From RGIG4079 sp045637505 (lineage in GTDB: Bacteria; Bacteroidota; Bacteroidia; Bacteroidales; Muribaculaceae): DNA of 64,000 bases. Shown one piece after another: positions 19,169-28,354 of this stretch. The stretch lies in contig JAZTZO010000007.1 in the NCBI GenBank assembly GCA_045637505.1, forward strand, positions 1-64,000, in the 5' to 3' direction. The first letter of the stretch is position 1, and the number at the start of each line of letters is the position of its first letter. The notes below the pieces were generated by a model that ran no database searches, was not told the DNA's origin, and saw only the letters and a program-made list of their open reading frames with translations. The position numbers and the translations under genes were made by a program.

Positions 19169-19199
19169 TTTGAGAATTTAATTCAAGTTGCTATCTTTG
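19169..19199 (+). promoter_or_regulatory. Promoter for etfBA-acd
   Basis: TTTG (19169-19172), a 19-nt spacer, then TATCTTTG (19192-19199), about 58 nt before etfB. Confidence 0.75.
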
Positions 19200-19257
19200 C
19201 CATCTTGAATATTTTATAAGAATTTATTAAATAATTATCAAATATAAGTAATTAATT

Positions 19258-20130
19258 ATGAGTTTAAACATCATTGTTCTCGCAAAACAAGTGCCCGACA
19301 CACGTAATGTGGGCAAAGATGCGATGAAAGAAGATGGGACAATAAATCGTGCAGCATTGCCCGCCATCTTCAATCCCGAGGACTTGAATGCTCTTGAACA
19401 AGCTCTTCGCTTGAAAGATGCAAATCCTGGGTCGAAAGTAACATTATTGACAATGGGTCTTCCACGAGCTTCTGAAATTATTCGTGAAGCAATTTATCGT
19501 GGTGCAGATACAGGTATTGTATTGACTGACCGAGTGCTTGGTGGTGCAGATACCCTTGCAACATCATATTCTTTAGCTCAAGCAGTAAAGAAATTTGGTG
19601 AATATGACATTATTTTGGGCGGCCGTCAAGCAATTGATGGTGATACTGCTCAAGTAGGTCCTCAAATTGCAGAAAAATTGGGTATTCCACAAGTAACATA
19701 TGCAGAAGAGATTATAGAGTTGAAGGATGGTTATGTAGTGGTTAAACGTCGATTAGAGACCGGTGTGGAAACAGTTAAGGCTCCACTCCCATGTGTCGTT
19801 ACTGTTAATGGCTCGGCCCCTGAATGTCGCCCTCGTAATGCGCAACGAATTATGAAATATAAATATGCTGTTTCTCCAAGTGAAAAGGAAAAATTGAGTG
19901 AAGATAAGAAGGCTCTTGTTGATGCGCGTCCATATCTTGCTCTTCAAGAGTGGAGCGCTGCATATGTAGAAGCAGATTTGGAACAAGTGGGTCTTGCTGG
20001 TTCACCAACAAAAGTAAAAGCAATTGAAAATGTTGTGTTTACTGCAAAAGAAAGCCGTTGTCTTGAAAATAATGATGAGCAATTAGAAGAACTCATCAAA
20101 GAACTTATTGCAAATCACACTATTGGCTAA
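19258..20130 (+). CDS. etfB: Electron transfer flavoprotein subunit beta
   Basis: 290 residues. It forms a heterodimer with EtfA, accepting electrons from acyl-CoA dehydrogenases. The start MSLNIIVLAKQVPDT, the internal FNPEDLNALEQALRLKD and the signature-type LPCVVTVNGSAPECRPRN fit the AMP-binding EtfB fold. First gene of a three-gene operon; 20 nt to etfA. Confidence 0.95.
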   Translation: MSLNIIVLAKQVPDTRNVGKDAMKEDGTINRAALPAIFNPEDLNALEQALRLKDANPGSKVTLLTMGLPRASEIIREAIYRGADTGIVLTDRVLGGADTLATSYSLAQAVKKFGEYDIILGGRQAIDGDTAQVGPQIAEKLGIPQVTYAEEIIELKDGYVVVKRRLETGVETVKAPLPCVVTVNGSAPECRPRNAQRIMKYKYAVSPSEKEKLSEDKKALVDARPYLALQEWSAAYVEADLEQVGLAGSPTKVKAIENVVFTAKESRCLENNDEQLEELIKELIANHTIG

Positions 20131-20150
20131 TCCTAAAATCATCAGAAATT

Positions 20151-21182
20151 ATGTCAGAAAAAAATAACTTAATAGTATATTGCGAGTTTGATGACGGCAA
20201 GATAGCCGATGTAAGTTTGGAATTGTTGACCAAAGGTAAAGTTCTTGCTACAAAACTCGGTGTAAAATTGGAGGCTCTCATCGTTGGTGATAAACTTGAT
20301 GGCGTAGAGTCACAAGTGTTCCCTTATGGTGTAGACACAGTTTATAAAGTGGCTGATGCACGTTTGTATCCATATACATCAAATCCACATGCAGCTGTGT
20401 TGATTAACTTATTTAAGGAAATAGAGCCACAGATTTGCTTGATGGGCGCTACTTGTATCGGTCGCGACCTTGGTCCACGTGTGTCATCTTCATTGCATAG
20501 CGGTTTGACAGCTGACTGTACATCGCTAGAAATTGGTGAACACAAAGATCCTAAAACAGGTAAAGAGTATCAAAATCTTTTGTATCAAATTCGTCCCGCT
20601 TTTGGTGGTAATATTGTGGCAACAATTGTTAACCCTGATTGTCGCCCTCAAATGGCAACTGTGCGTGAAGGCGTAATGAAGAAAGAGGTTTTTGATGCAA
20701 ATTATAAAGGTGTGGTTGTTAATTTAGATGCAACTAAATATGTATCGGATGCTGATTTCGTTGTAGAAATTATTGACCGCCATATTGAAAAATCAAAAGT
20801 TAATATCAAGAACTCTCCTATTATCGTAGCTGGTGGTTATGGTGTTGGTAGCAAAGAAAACTTTGATATGCTTTTTGATTTAGCAAATGTGCTCGGTGGC
20901 GAGGTTGGCGCATCTCGTGCGGCAGTTGATGCAGGGTTTGTTGCTGAACATGAACGTCAAATAGGTCAAACTGGTGTTACAGTTCGTCCTAAATTATATA
21001 TTGCTTGTGGTATTTCAGGTCAAATTCAACATATTGCCGGAATGCAAGAAAGTTCAATCGTAATTTCAATCAATAATGACCCTAATGCACCTATCAATAC
21101 AATTGCCGATTATGTAATCACAGGTAATGTTGAAGATATTGTGCCTAAACTTATTAAGTATTACAAGAAAAATTCTAAGTAA
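20151..21182 (+). CDS. etfA: Electron transfer flavoprotein subunit alpha
   Basis: 343 residues. The N-terminal ETF fold includes CLMGATCIGRDLGPRVSS. The C-terminal FAD-binding domain has IVAGGYGVGS, then GQTGVTVRPKLYIACGISGQ and the family signature near SIVISINNDPNAPI and ADYVITGN. It passes electrons between the dehydrogenase encoded 8 nt downstream and the respiratory or fermentative acceptor. Confidence 0.96.
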   Translation: MSEKNNLIVYCEFDDGKIADVSLELLTKGKVLATKLGVKLEALIVGDKLDGVESQVFPYGVDTVYKVADARLYPYTSNPHAAVLINLFKEIEPQICLMGATCIGRDLGPRVSSSLHSGLTADCTSLEIGEHKDPKTGKEYQNLLYQIRPAFGGNIVATIVNPDCRPQMATVREGVMKKEVFDANYKGVVVNLDATKYVSDADFVVEIIDRHIEKSKVNIKNSPIIVAGGYGVGSKENFDMLFDLANVLGGEVGASRAAVDAGFVAEHERQIGQTGVTVRPKLYIACGISGQIQHIAGMQESSIVISINNDPNAPINTIADYVITGNVEDIVPKLIKYYKKNSK

Positions 21183-21190
21183 AGATTGTT

Positions 21191-22894
21191 ATGGCTAATT
21201 TTTATACAGATAATCCCGATTTGAAGCATCATCTTTCTCATCCTTTGATGCAAAAAATCGTTGAATTAAAAGAACGCAATTATACTGAGGCTGAAAAGTT
21301 TGATTATGCACCTCTTGATTTTGAGGATGCAATGGACAACTATGATAAAGTTCTCGAAATCGTAGGTGATATTTGTGGTAATATCGTTGCAGAAAATGCA
21401 GAAGATGTAGATCATCAAGGCCCACGCGTTGAAAATGGTCGAGTTATATATGCTGATGGTACAAAAGAAAACCTTGAAGCATGTCGCAAAGCAGGATTGA
21501 TGGGTATGGCTATGCCTCGCCGTTTTGGTGGTCTTAATTTCCCTATCACTCCATACATTATGGCAGCTGATATTGTGAGCCGTGCTGATGCTGGTTTTGA
21601 GAATCTTTGGGGCCTTCAAGATTGTGCTGAAACATTGTATGAATTTGGTGATGAAGACCAAAAACAACGTTTCTTGACTCGCGTGTGTGCTGGTGAAACA
21701 ATGTCAATGGACTTGACTGAGCCTGATGCTGGTTCGGATCTTCAATCGGTAATGCTAAAAGCAACTCCACAAGAAGATGGAACATGGTTGCTCAATGGTG
21801 TAAAACGATTCATTACTAATGGTGATAGTGATATCCACTTGGTGCTTGCTCGTTCAGAAGAAGGAACAAAAGATGGACGTGGTCTTTCTATGTTTATCTA
21901 TGACAAACGTCAAGGTGGTGTAAATGTGCGTCGCATTGAAAATAAAATGGGTATTAAAGGCTCTCCTACATGTGAGTTGACTTATAAGAATGCTAAAGCA
22001 GAACTTTGTGGTTCACGTCGTCTTGGTCTTATTAAGTATGTAATGGCATTGATGAATGGAGCCCGTCTTGGTATTGCTGCGCAATCGGTAGGTATCAGCG
22101 AAATCTGTTATCGTGAAGCTCTTGCATATGCTAAAGATCGTCGCCAATTTGGTAAAGCTATTATTGAATTCCCAGCAGTACAAGAACTCATTGCTGTAAT
22201 TAAAGCAAAACTTGATGCGTCACGTTCATTATTGTATGAAACAGCTCGTTTCGTGGATGTATATAAAGCTTATGAAGATATCGCAAAGGAACGTTCTTTA
22301 ACTCCTGAAGAACGTCAAGAAATGAAGAAATATAGTAAACTTGCTGATGCTTGTACTCCTATGGTAAAAGGTATGGCGAGTGAATATTGTAACCAAAATG
22401 CATACGATTGTATTCAAGTGCATGGTGGCTCTGGCTTCATGAAAGATTATGCTTGTGAACGCGTGTATCGTGATGCTCGTATTACATCAATTTATGAAGG
22501 TACAACCCAATTGCAAGTTGTTGCTGCAATTCGCCACGTAACTACTGGCTCTTATTTGTCATTGATTAATTCATATAATGAACAAGAAGTTTCAGAAGCA
22601 CTTCAACCATTGAAAGATAATCTTGTGGCAATGACAGCAAAATATGCTGAAGCTGTAGAAAAAGTTCTTTCGGTTAAAGATAATCAAGCATATACTGATT
22701 TCTTGTCTCGTCGTCTTGTGGAAATGGCAGGTAATATCATGATGGGTTATCTATTGTTGTTGGATGCTAATAAAAATGAAGCGTTTGTAGCATCGGCAAA
22801 TGTTTACAATAAAATGGCACAAGCAGAAGTTGCTAAACATGCTGATTTTATTGCGAACTTTACTCCTGAACAATTAAGTTTTTATAATGCATAA
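21191..22894 (+). CDS. Acyl-CoA dehydrogenase family protein
   Basis: A 567-residue flavoenzyme, longer than the ~380-residue short-chain enzymes because of an N-terminal extension and a C-terminal helical domain. It shows the FAD/substrate region MSMDLTEPDAGSDLQSVMLK, GSPTCELTYKNA, and IQVHGGSGFMKDYACERVYR followed by the conserved Glu segment SIYEGTTQLQ. It probably oxidises (or, run in reverse with ETF, reduces) an acyl-CoA; substrate length is not predictable. Co-transcribed with etfBA. Confidence 0.9.
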   Translation: MANFYTDNPDLKHHLSHPLMQKIVELKERNYTEAEKFDYAPLDFEDAMDNYDKVLEIVGDICGNIVAENAEDVDHQGPRVENGRVIYADGTKENLEACRKAGLMGMAMPRRFGGLNFPITPYIMAADIVSRADAGFENLWGLQDCAETLYEFGDEDQKQRFLTRVCAGETMSMDLTEPDAGSDLQSVMLKATPQEDGTWLLNGVKRFITNGDSDIHLVLARSEEGTKDGRGLSMFIYDKRQGGVNVRRIENKMGIKGSPTCELTYKNAKAELCGSRRLGLIKYVMALMNGARLGIAAQSVGISEICYREALAYAKDRRQFGKAIIEFPAVQELIAVIKAKLDASRSLLYETARFVDVYKAYEDIAKERSLTPEERQEMKKYSKLADACTPMVKGMASEYCNQNAYDCIQVHGGSGFMKDYACERVYRDARITSIYEGTTQLQVVAAIRHVTTGSYLSLINSYNEQEVSEALQPLKDNLVAMTAKYAEAVEKVLSVKDNQAYTDFLSRRLVEMAGNIMMGYLLLLDANKNEAFVASANVYNKMAQAEVAKHADFIANFTPEQLSFYNA

Positions 22895-22920
22895 TTGATA
22901 TAAAGGATATAAATTTTATG

Positions 22921-22958
22921 AAAGCAACCGATAATTGTCGGTTGCTTTTATTTTTTTT
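22921..22958 (+). terminator. Terminator after the acyl-CoA dehydrogenase gene
   Basis: An 11-bp stem AAAGCAACCGA / TCGGTTGCTTT with a 6-nt loop, followed by a T-rich tract. Confidence 0.85.
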
Positions 22959-22959
22959 A

Positions 22960-22967
22960 TAACTTTG
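22960..22967 (+). promoter_or_regulatory. -7 box immediately before the glycosyltransferase start
   Basis: TAACTTTG ends only 7 nt before the ATG at 22975. If used, the mRNA would be leaderless or nearly so. There is no clear -33 match. Confidence 0.45.
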
Positions 22968-22974
22968 TAAATGA

Positions 22975-24030
22975 ATGAAAACGATACTTTTTGATAATAT
23001 TATTTATTCGCTACAACAATCGGGTGGAATTTCGGCAATGTGGGCAATGTTGCAGAAAGGGTTACTACACGATGATGCTATTGATTTAATATCATTAGAA
23101 CGAGAAGATGCGATAAACAATATTTATAGAAAAAAAATAGATTGCCCTATTCAAAAAGTAATTGGGCTAAAATATAATTATCCATTAATAATCGATAGGT
23201 ATCGTAATGTTAATGTTCATGGTATAACGCCAGCAATATTTCACTCTTCTTATTATCGACGTATAAATGATAAAGACGCAAAGAGTGTTGTTACTGTCCA
23301 CGATTTTACATATGAACGATATATGTCGGTTTTGCGACGATATGTGCATAGTAAACAAAAATACGAGGCGATAAATAATGCTGATGTTGTTGTATGTGTA
23401 TCAGAAAATACTCGCAAGGATTTATTGCATTATCTACCAAATATAGCCAATGATAAAATAAGGGTTGTATATCATGGCGTGTCTAATGATTTTTATAAAT
23501 TAGAGGATGCTACCCAGAGAGATAGGTTATTGTATGTAGGAAGTCGTGCAAAATATAAAAATTTTGATTTTTTGGTTGAGTCTATATCTGAAACATCTTA
23601 TTGTTTAGATATTTGTGGTGCTCCACTATCAATTAAAGAGCAAGATTATCTAAATAGAAAATTAGGGATTAATAGATATAAGGTATATTCAAATGTTGAT
23701 AATGCAACGTTAAATGAATTATATAACCAAGCAAAATGTTTGATTTATCCATCAAGTTATGAGGGGTTTGGTTTGCCTATTGTTGAGGCACAAAAAACCG
23801 GTTGCCCAGTTATCGCATTAAATAGTTCATCAATTCCTGAAATAATTGGAGAAACACCATTATTACTTAACGAGTTAAGTGGAAAAGAACTATTGTCGGC
23901 ATTGGAAATGATTGAGTCCCCTACTCTTTTTGAGAATGTGTCAAAAATGGGTTTAGAAAATGCAAAAAAATACACAGGCCAGTCAATGATAGATGGCTAT
24001 CGAAATATATATAGTGAGCTATTAGAGTAA
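22975..24030 (+). CDS. Glycosyltransferase, GT4-like (GT-B fold)
   Basis: A 351-residue retaining-type glycosyltransferase. The C-terminal nucleotide-sugar domain carries YPSSYEGFGLPIVEAQKTG followed by CPVIALNSSSIPEIIG, the E-x7-E region of family GT4. The N-terminus has the acceptor-side SGGISAMW loop. There is no signal peptide, so it is cytoplasmic or peripherally membrane-bound. It probably adds a sugar in a surface glycan; donor and acceptor are unknown. A lipoprotein gene follows after 23 nt. Confidence 0.85.
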   Translation: MKTILFDNIIYSLQQSGGISAMWAMLQKGLLHDDAIDLISLEREDAINNIYRKKIDCPIQKVIGLKYNYPLIIDRYRNVNVHGITPAIFHSSYYRRINDKDAKSVVTVHDFTYERYMSVLRRYVHSKQKYEAINNADVVVCVSENTRKDLLHYLPNIANDKIRVVYHGVSNDFYKLEDATQRDRLLYVGSRAKYKNFDFLVESISETSYCLDICGAPLSIKEQDYLNRKLGINRYKVYSNVDNATLNELYNQAKCLIYPSSYEGFGLPIVEAQKTGCPVIALNSSSIPEIIGETPLLLNELSGKELLSALEMIESPTLFENVSKMGLENAKKYTGQSMIDGYRNIYSELLE

Positions 24031-24053
24031 ATCATAGATAATCAAATAATATC

Positions 24054-24356
24054 ATGAAGAGAATTTTTAATTTTGTTATTTTAGTTGTCTTTGTTTTGGC
24101 ATTAGTATCATGTGCGACAAAGAAGTGGACGAATGTTAGTGGGAGCGTCAATCTTGAAACTATCATGCAAGAAAGGTTTCAAAAACTTTATCCAAGTTAT
24201 AAATCAGGCGAAATTATTGTTTCTAAAATAGAGGAACGTATTGATGAGAATGGCAAAACACAATATCGCATAACATATACTGATAAATCGGATGATGATG
24301 AAGATTGGGATGCGTTCATGTGGCAAACAATTTATATGCCAATATTAAATGACTAA
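24054..24356 (+). CDS. Small putative lipoprotein
   Basis: 100 residues. An N-terminal signal with lipobox (VFVLALVSCATKK) predicts lipidation near Cys20. The mature part is short and charged, with a mid-protein KIEERIDENGKTQYRITYT strand pattern and an acidic DKSDDDEDWD segment. No family is recognised. It is probably co-transcribed with the glycosyltransferase. Confidence 0.7.
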   Translation: MKRIFNFVILVVFVLALVSCATKKWTNVSGSVNLETIMQERFQKLYPSYKSGEIIVSKIEERIDENGKTQYRITYTDKSDDDEDWDAFMWQTIYMPILND

Positions 24357-24479
24357 TCATTGGCTCATTTATTAGGATTTAGTATATTGGAAAAGTAAGG
24401 TTAAAGAGTTGTTTATATCTAACATAAACTTAATGTGTGAAATAAGATGTTCAAATCCTGCATTCAAAATGCATAAATA

Positions 24480-24511
24480 CTTGGTAGAATGAAAAAAAAG
24501 TTGTACCTTTG
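24480..24511 (+). promoter_or_regulatory. rplY promoter
   Basis: CTTG (24480-24483), a 20-nt spacer, then TACCTTTG (24504-24511). The ~75-nt leader contains a small TCCC/GGGA hairpin (about 24527-24541). Confidence 0.6.
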
Positions 24512-24589
24512 CACCGCTTTTTAGCATCCCGTGTGATGGGAAATTAAGGAGCAACTTAATTTTTAGTAACACATTAAATTAAAATTAAA

Positions 24590-25249
24590 ATGAAAGTATT
24601 TCAATTAGAGGCAACTCCTCGTACAGACCTCGGTAAAAAAGCTGCAAAAGCTCTCCGCGGTTCACAAAACATTCCTGCAGTTCTTAATGGTGGTGAATTG
24701 GTAGACCTTCCTTATGCAGGTACTCTTAAAGCTGGTGAAAAAGTTGTAGAACTTGGTAATGGTAAAGGCCTTATCACTACAGACATCGTTGTATCAAACG
24801 AAGGTGTTCGCAAACTTATCTATACTCCAGAAATTTTCGCAGTAGAACTTTCTTTGAATGGCGAAAAGAAAATGGCTGTATTGAAAGATATTCAATTCCA
24901 CCCAGTAAAAGATACTATTCTTCACTTAGATTTCCTTGAAGTTAACGATAAAAAACCTGTTGTTATTGAGGTTCCAGTTAAACTAGAAGGTCACGCTGAA
25001 GGTGTTAAAGCCGGTGGTAAATTGACACTTTCAATGAAGAAACTTAAAGTTAAAGCTATTTATACATCAATTCCTGAACGTCTTGTAATCAATGTAGATT
25101 CTTTAGGCTTAGGTAAATCACTCCAAGTTGGTGAGCTTAACTTTGAAGGCCTTGAATTGGTTAACGCTAAAAACGCGGTTGTTTGTGCAGTTCAACTCAC
25201 TCGTGCTGCTCGTGGTGCTGCCGCTGCTGCTGCCGCTGCTAAGAAGTAA
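24590..25249 (+). CDS. rplY: 50S ribosomal protein L25 (general stress protein CTC type)
   Basis: A 219-residue two-domain L25. The N-terminal 5S rRNA-binding domain has EATPRTDLGKKAAKALRGSQ, and the C-terminal TL5/CTC beta domain spans about 95-190 (VIEVPVKLEGHAEGVKAGGK). It ends in an Ala/Lys-rich tail (RGAAAAAAAAKK). It leads an operon with pth and an S4-domain gene, all translation-related. Confidence 0.95.
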   Translation: MKVFQLEATPRTDLGKKAAKALRGSQNIPAVLNGGELVDLPYAGTLKAGEKVVELGNGKGLITTDIVVSNEGVRKLIYTPEIFAVELSLNGEKKMAVLKDIQFHPVKDTILHLDFLEVNDKKPVVIEVPVKLEGHAEGVKAGGKLTLSMKKLKVKAIYTSIPERLVINVDSLGLGKSLQVGELNFEGLELVNAKNAVVCAVQLTRAARGAAAAAAAAKK

Positions 25250-25273
25250 TTATAAAACTACTTTTTTAGCCCT

Positions 25274-25837
25274 ATGAAGTATTTAATCGTGGGTTTAGGC
25301 AATATCGGAGACGAATATCGCGATACCCGCCACAACATAGGATTTAAGATATTGGATGCCTTTGCTGAGGCGTCCAATATTTCTTTTTCTACTGAACGAT
25401 ATGGAGATGTGGCTCGAGTGAGAGTGAAAAACAAACAATTAGTGTTGTTAAAGCCTTCAACATATATGAATCTCAGTGGGAATGCAGTTCGCTATTGGAA
25501 AGAAAAGGAGAATATTCCAACAGATCATATCCTTGTATTGGTTGATGATATAGCGTTGCCGTTTGGAACGATTCGATTAAAAGGTCGAGGAAGTGATGCC
25601 GGGCACAATGGGTTGAAAAATATCGCTCAAATGCTTGGCTCAGATGCTTATCCTCGTTTGAGGTTTGGCATAGGCAATGATTTTCCACGTGGTTGTCAAG
25701 TTGATTATGTATTGGGAAATTTCACTCTTGATGAGCGTCAAAAGTTGCCCACTCGGTTAGATGTTGCAATTGATGCAATGAAAACATTTTGTCTTGCTGG
25801 GTTAAATATAGCAATGAATACTTATAATAATAAGTAA
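25274..25837 (+). CDS. pth: Peptidyl-tRNA hydrolase
   Basis: A 187-residue enzyme releasing tRNA from dropped-off peptidyl-tRNAs. The N-terminal GLGNIG and the catalytic His in RHNIGF are present, along with STYMNLSG, VLVDDIALPFG and GSDAGHNGLKNI. Length matches the family. It lies 24 nt after rplY and 6 nt before the S4 gene. Confidence 0.97.
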   Translation: MKYLIVGLGNIGDEYRDTRHNIGFKILDAFAEASNISFSTERYGDVARVRVKNKQLVLLKPSTYMNLSGNAVRYWKEKENIPTDHILVLVDDIALPFGTIRLKGRGSDAGHNGLKNIAQMLGSDAYPRLRFGIGNDFPRGCQVDYVLGNFTLDERQKLPTRLDVAIDAMKTFCLAGLNIAMNTYNNK

Positions 25838-25843
25838 GAAGTT

Positions 25844-26290
25844 ATGGCAAAGTCGGAAGTGAGGATTGATAAATGGTTATGGGCTATGCGAATTTTTAAA
25901 ACTCGCACAATTGCTACTGACGCCTGTAAAAAAGGTCGCGTTACGATTGGAACTGTCGATGCGGGTGTTATAGCAAAACCATCAAGGATGATAAAGGTTG
26001 ATGATATTATTAATGTGAGAAAATCGCCTATAACCTATTCGTTCAGAGTGAAAGCATTAACTGAAAATCGGTTAGGAGCAAAGTTGGTGCCTGAATATAT
26101 GGATAATATAACCCCCCAATCGCAATATGATTTGCTTGAGGTTGTGAAAATTTCGGGATTTATTGACCGAAGGAAGGGACTTGGTCGTCCAACAAAAAGA
26201 GAAGGTCGAGAGCTTGCCAAGTTTACACAAGAGGCAATGGATTATGGTTGGGATTTCGATTTTGATGATTTAGACGATGATGAAGATTAA
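25844..26290 (+). CDS. S4-domain RNA-binding protein, Hsp15-like
   Basis: 148 residues. An N-terminal S4 domain (VRIDKWLWAMRIFKTRTIAT; KKGRVTIG) resembles heat-shock protein 15, which in E. coli rescues stalled 50S subunits carrying peptidyl-tRNA. A basic linker (RRKGLGRPTKREGREL) and an acidic C-terminus (DFDFDDLDDDED) follow. Location right after pth fits handling of failed translation. Confidence 0.88.
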   Translation: MAKSEVRIDKWLWAMRIFKTRTIATDACKKGRVTIGTVDAGVIAKPSRMIKVDDIINVRKSPITYSFRVKALTENRLGAKLVPEYMDNITPQSQYDLLEVVKISGFIDRRKGLGRPTKREGRELAKFTQEAMDYGWDFDFDDLDDDED

Positions 26291-26327
26291 CAAAAAAAAA
26301 GGAGCTTTTAGCTCCTTTTTTTGTTTT
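26291..26327. terminator. Bidirectional terminator between the Hsp15-like gene and folE
   Basis: GGAGC/GCTCC extended by A and T runs into a 12-bp stem, with loop TTTTA. It has T runs on both strands and serves both convergent operons. Confidence 0.85.
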
Positions 26328-26347
26328 ATAGGTTAAATATAAACATC

Positions 26348-26935
26348 TTATGAATATTTTAGTGATTCAAAAAATTCATTTCTTAAATCAATTGAATTTT
26401 CAAAATCTCCAATATAGTCTATTGTTGTGGTTGATGAATCTTGTTTCTCTACACCACGCATTTTCATGCATAGGTGTTGTGCATTGCAAGCGACAATTAC
26501 GCCCTTTGCATCAAGTGATTTAGCTACTGCTTGACACACCTCTGCCGTGAGGCGTTCTTGTACTTGAAGGCGTTGAGCATATACATTTACAATGCGAGCG
26601 AGTTTGCTTAATCCAATCATCTTCCCATTAGGAATATATCCTATAGATACTTTTCCAAAAAATGGGAGAATATGGTGTTCGCAAAAAGAGTAAAATTCAA
26701 TATCTTTAACGATAATCATTTTAGAGCCAGCGTGTTCAAAAATTGCTTGTTTCGCAATTTCAATTGCATCAGCACGATATCCTTTTGTTGATTTATATAA
26801 TGCTTTAGCTGCCCTAATGGGTGTTTTTAATAAGCCTTCTCTTGACGTGTCTTCGCCAAGTAGTTTGATTATTTCTTCAAAATGAGCTGCAATTTTTTCA
26901 ACAGTCTCATTGCTATCTTTTACGTGATTCATCAT
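26348..26935 (-). CDS. folE: GTP cyclohydrolase I FolE
   Basis: A 195-residue enzyme for the first step of tetrahydrofolate synthesis (GTP to dihydroneopterin triphosphate). The zinc and catalytic residues are in SFCEHHILPFFGKVSIGYIP and CNAQHLCMKMRGVEK. Also present are the conserved LSKLARIVNVYAQRLQVQER and QDSSTTT segments. It is last in the DUF1599-DoxX-tpiA-SPOR-folE gene run. Confidence 0.97.
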   Translation of the reverse strand: MMNHVKDSNETVEKIAAHFEEIIKLLGEDTSREGLLKTPIRAAKALYKSTKGYRADAIEIAKQAIFEHAGSKMIIVKDIEFYSFCEHHILPFFGKVSIGYIPNGKMIGLSKLARIVNVYAQRLQVQERLTAEVCQAVAKSLDAKGVIVACNAQHLCMKMRGVEKQDSSTTTIDYIGDFENSIDLRNEFFESLKYS

Positions 26936-26952
26936 AGTTTGAATCGTAATTA

Positions 26953-27483
26953 TTATCGTTTAACAACAACATTTGCTTTTCTTACACTTGGCGAACTTTG
27001 TGGAAATGCGCTCTTTATTTCATTGCGAGCTCGTTGGGCATCTTTTTCATTAAAGAATAATCCCACCCAAACTTGCCAATATGGAAGATTAGAAGAAACT
27101 TTTGCTCCATATTGAGGAAAGCGAGAGTTTATTTGTCGAGCAAGAGTCATTGCTTGGTCTCGTTGGTTGGCTTTGTTGAAAGCTAATATGCGGTAACTTA
27201 CTTGCTTGCCAGCATTTACTCTTTTAGGAGTCGCTTTGTTTGAAGATTTTTGGTTATCGTTCTTCTCTTCAATAATAATCTCGTCATCATTATGCTTGAT
27301 TCGCTCATTAAGTTCGTTGGATTGAATTATTTGAATTGTCGATAACGAATCATTATTAATTATATCAACAATAGAAATAGAATCATTAACTGCGATAGAA
27401 TCATTTTCTACAGCAAAAACAGTAGTGAAAGCTGTAGAAAAGATAATTGATAAAAATAGAGTGACGATTTTAATACGTGTCAT
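26953..27483 (-). CDS. SPOR-domain protein with signal peptide
   Basis: 176 residues. The Sec signal is near residues 5-24 (IVTLFLSIIFSTAFTTVFA), then a disordered Asn/Asp/Ser-rich linker (about 25-95). A C-terminal SPOR domain (about 98-176) shows SYRILAFNKANQRDQAMTLA and YWQVWVGLFFNEKDAQRARN. SPOR domains bind denuded peptidoglycan, typically at the division septum. It lies 18 nt upstream of folE. Confidence 0.88.
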   Translation of the reverse strand: MTRIKIVTLFLSIIFSTAFTTVFAVENDSIAVNDSISIVDIINNDSLSTIQIIQSNELNERIKHNDDEIIIEEKNDNQKSSNKATPKRVNAGKQVSYRILAFNKANQRDQAMTLARQINSRFPQYGAKVSSNLPYWQVWVGLFFNEKDAQRARNEIKSAFPQSSPSVRKANVVVKR

Positions 27484-27509
27484 ATTTATAAAGAGAGAAA
27501 GTTATAATT

Positions 27510-27544
27510 AAGGCTACAAAAATAATCATTTTTTTTGTAGCCTT
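27510..27544 (-). terminator. Hairpin between tpiA and the SPOR gene (terminator or attenuator)
   Basis: AAGGCTACAAAAA pairs with TTTTTTGTAGCCTT around a short loop. It lies 25 nt after the tpiA stop; the T tract sits inside the stem, so termination may be partial. Confidence 0.5.
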
Positions 27545-27568
27545 AGTTATATTATCTAAAAAACTTTA

Positions 27569-28324
27569 TTAGAAAGCAGTCACGATGCCCATGAATGATT
27601 CCACTTCAAGAGCAGCACCACCAATGAGACCACCATCAACATTAGGCTTTGCAAAAAGTTCAGCAGCATTAGATGGTTTGCAGCTACCACCATAAAGGAT
27701 AGAAGTATTATTGGCAATTTCTTCTCCATATTTAGCTGCGAGTACGCTACGGATAAATGCATGGATTTCTTCAGCTTGATCAGCAGTCGCAGTTTTGCCA
27801 GTACCAATAGCCCATACTGGCTCATAAGCAAGAACTATTTTGCCAAAGTCTTCAGCAGAAAGTTCAAATAGAGATTCTTCAATTTGAGCTTTTACAACAT
27901 CAAAATAAGTCCCGTTTTCACGTTCTTCAAGAACTTCTCCAATGCAGAAGATTGGTGTGAGGTTGTTTTCAAGAGCGAGATTTACTTTCGTTTTGAGGAT
28001 TTCAGATGTTTCACCATAATATTGGCGACGTTCAGAGTGGCCAAGGATTACATATTTAGCACCTGTAGAAGCTACCATTGATGCTGAAACTTCACCAGTA
28101 TAAGCGCCTGATTTGTGGTCGGCACAATTTTCAGCAGCAAGGCCAAGTTTAGATGAATCGATAACGTCATTAATAGTAGCGAGGTGTGTGAAAGGTACAC
28201 CAATAATTACATCACAGTTAGCGGTTACATTTTTAAGCGCTTCATTAACACCTTTGGCAAGGGCAACACCTTCTTGAAGAGTTGTGTTCATTTTCCAGTT
28301 GCCAGCAACAATATTTTTTCTCAT
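27569..28324 (-). CDS. tpiA: Triosephosphate isomerase
   Basis: A 251-residue glycolytic TIM barrel interconverting DHAP and GAP. The catalytic Lys is in GNWKMNT, the His in ILGHSERRQYYGE, and the Glu in AYEPVWAIGTGKTA; the phosphate loop is GLIGGAAL. A TAACTTTG box at 28382-28389, inside the end of the upstream gene, may give it a promoter of its own. Confidence 0.97.
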   Translation of the reverse strand: MRKNIVAGNWKMNTTLQEGVALAKGVNEALKNVTANCDVIIGVPFTHLATINDVIDSSKLGLAAENCADHKSGAYTGEVSASMVASTGAKYVILGHSERRQYYGETSEILKTKVNLALENNLTPIFCIGEVLEERENGTYFDVVKAQIEESLFELSAEDFGKIVLAYEPVWAIGTGKTATADQAEEIHAFIRSVLAAKYGEEIANNTSILYGGSCKPSNAAELFAKPNVDGGLIGGAALEVESFMGIVTAF

Positions 28325-28354
28325 TTTTTATATATTTAATTAAGTGTAAATATT

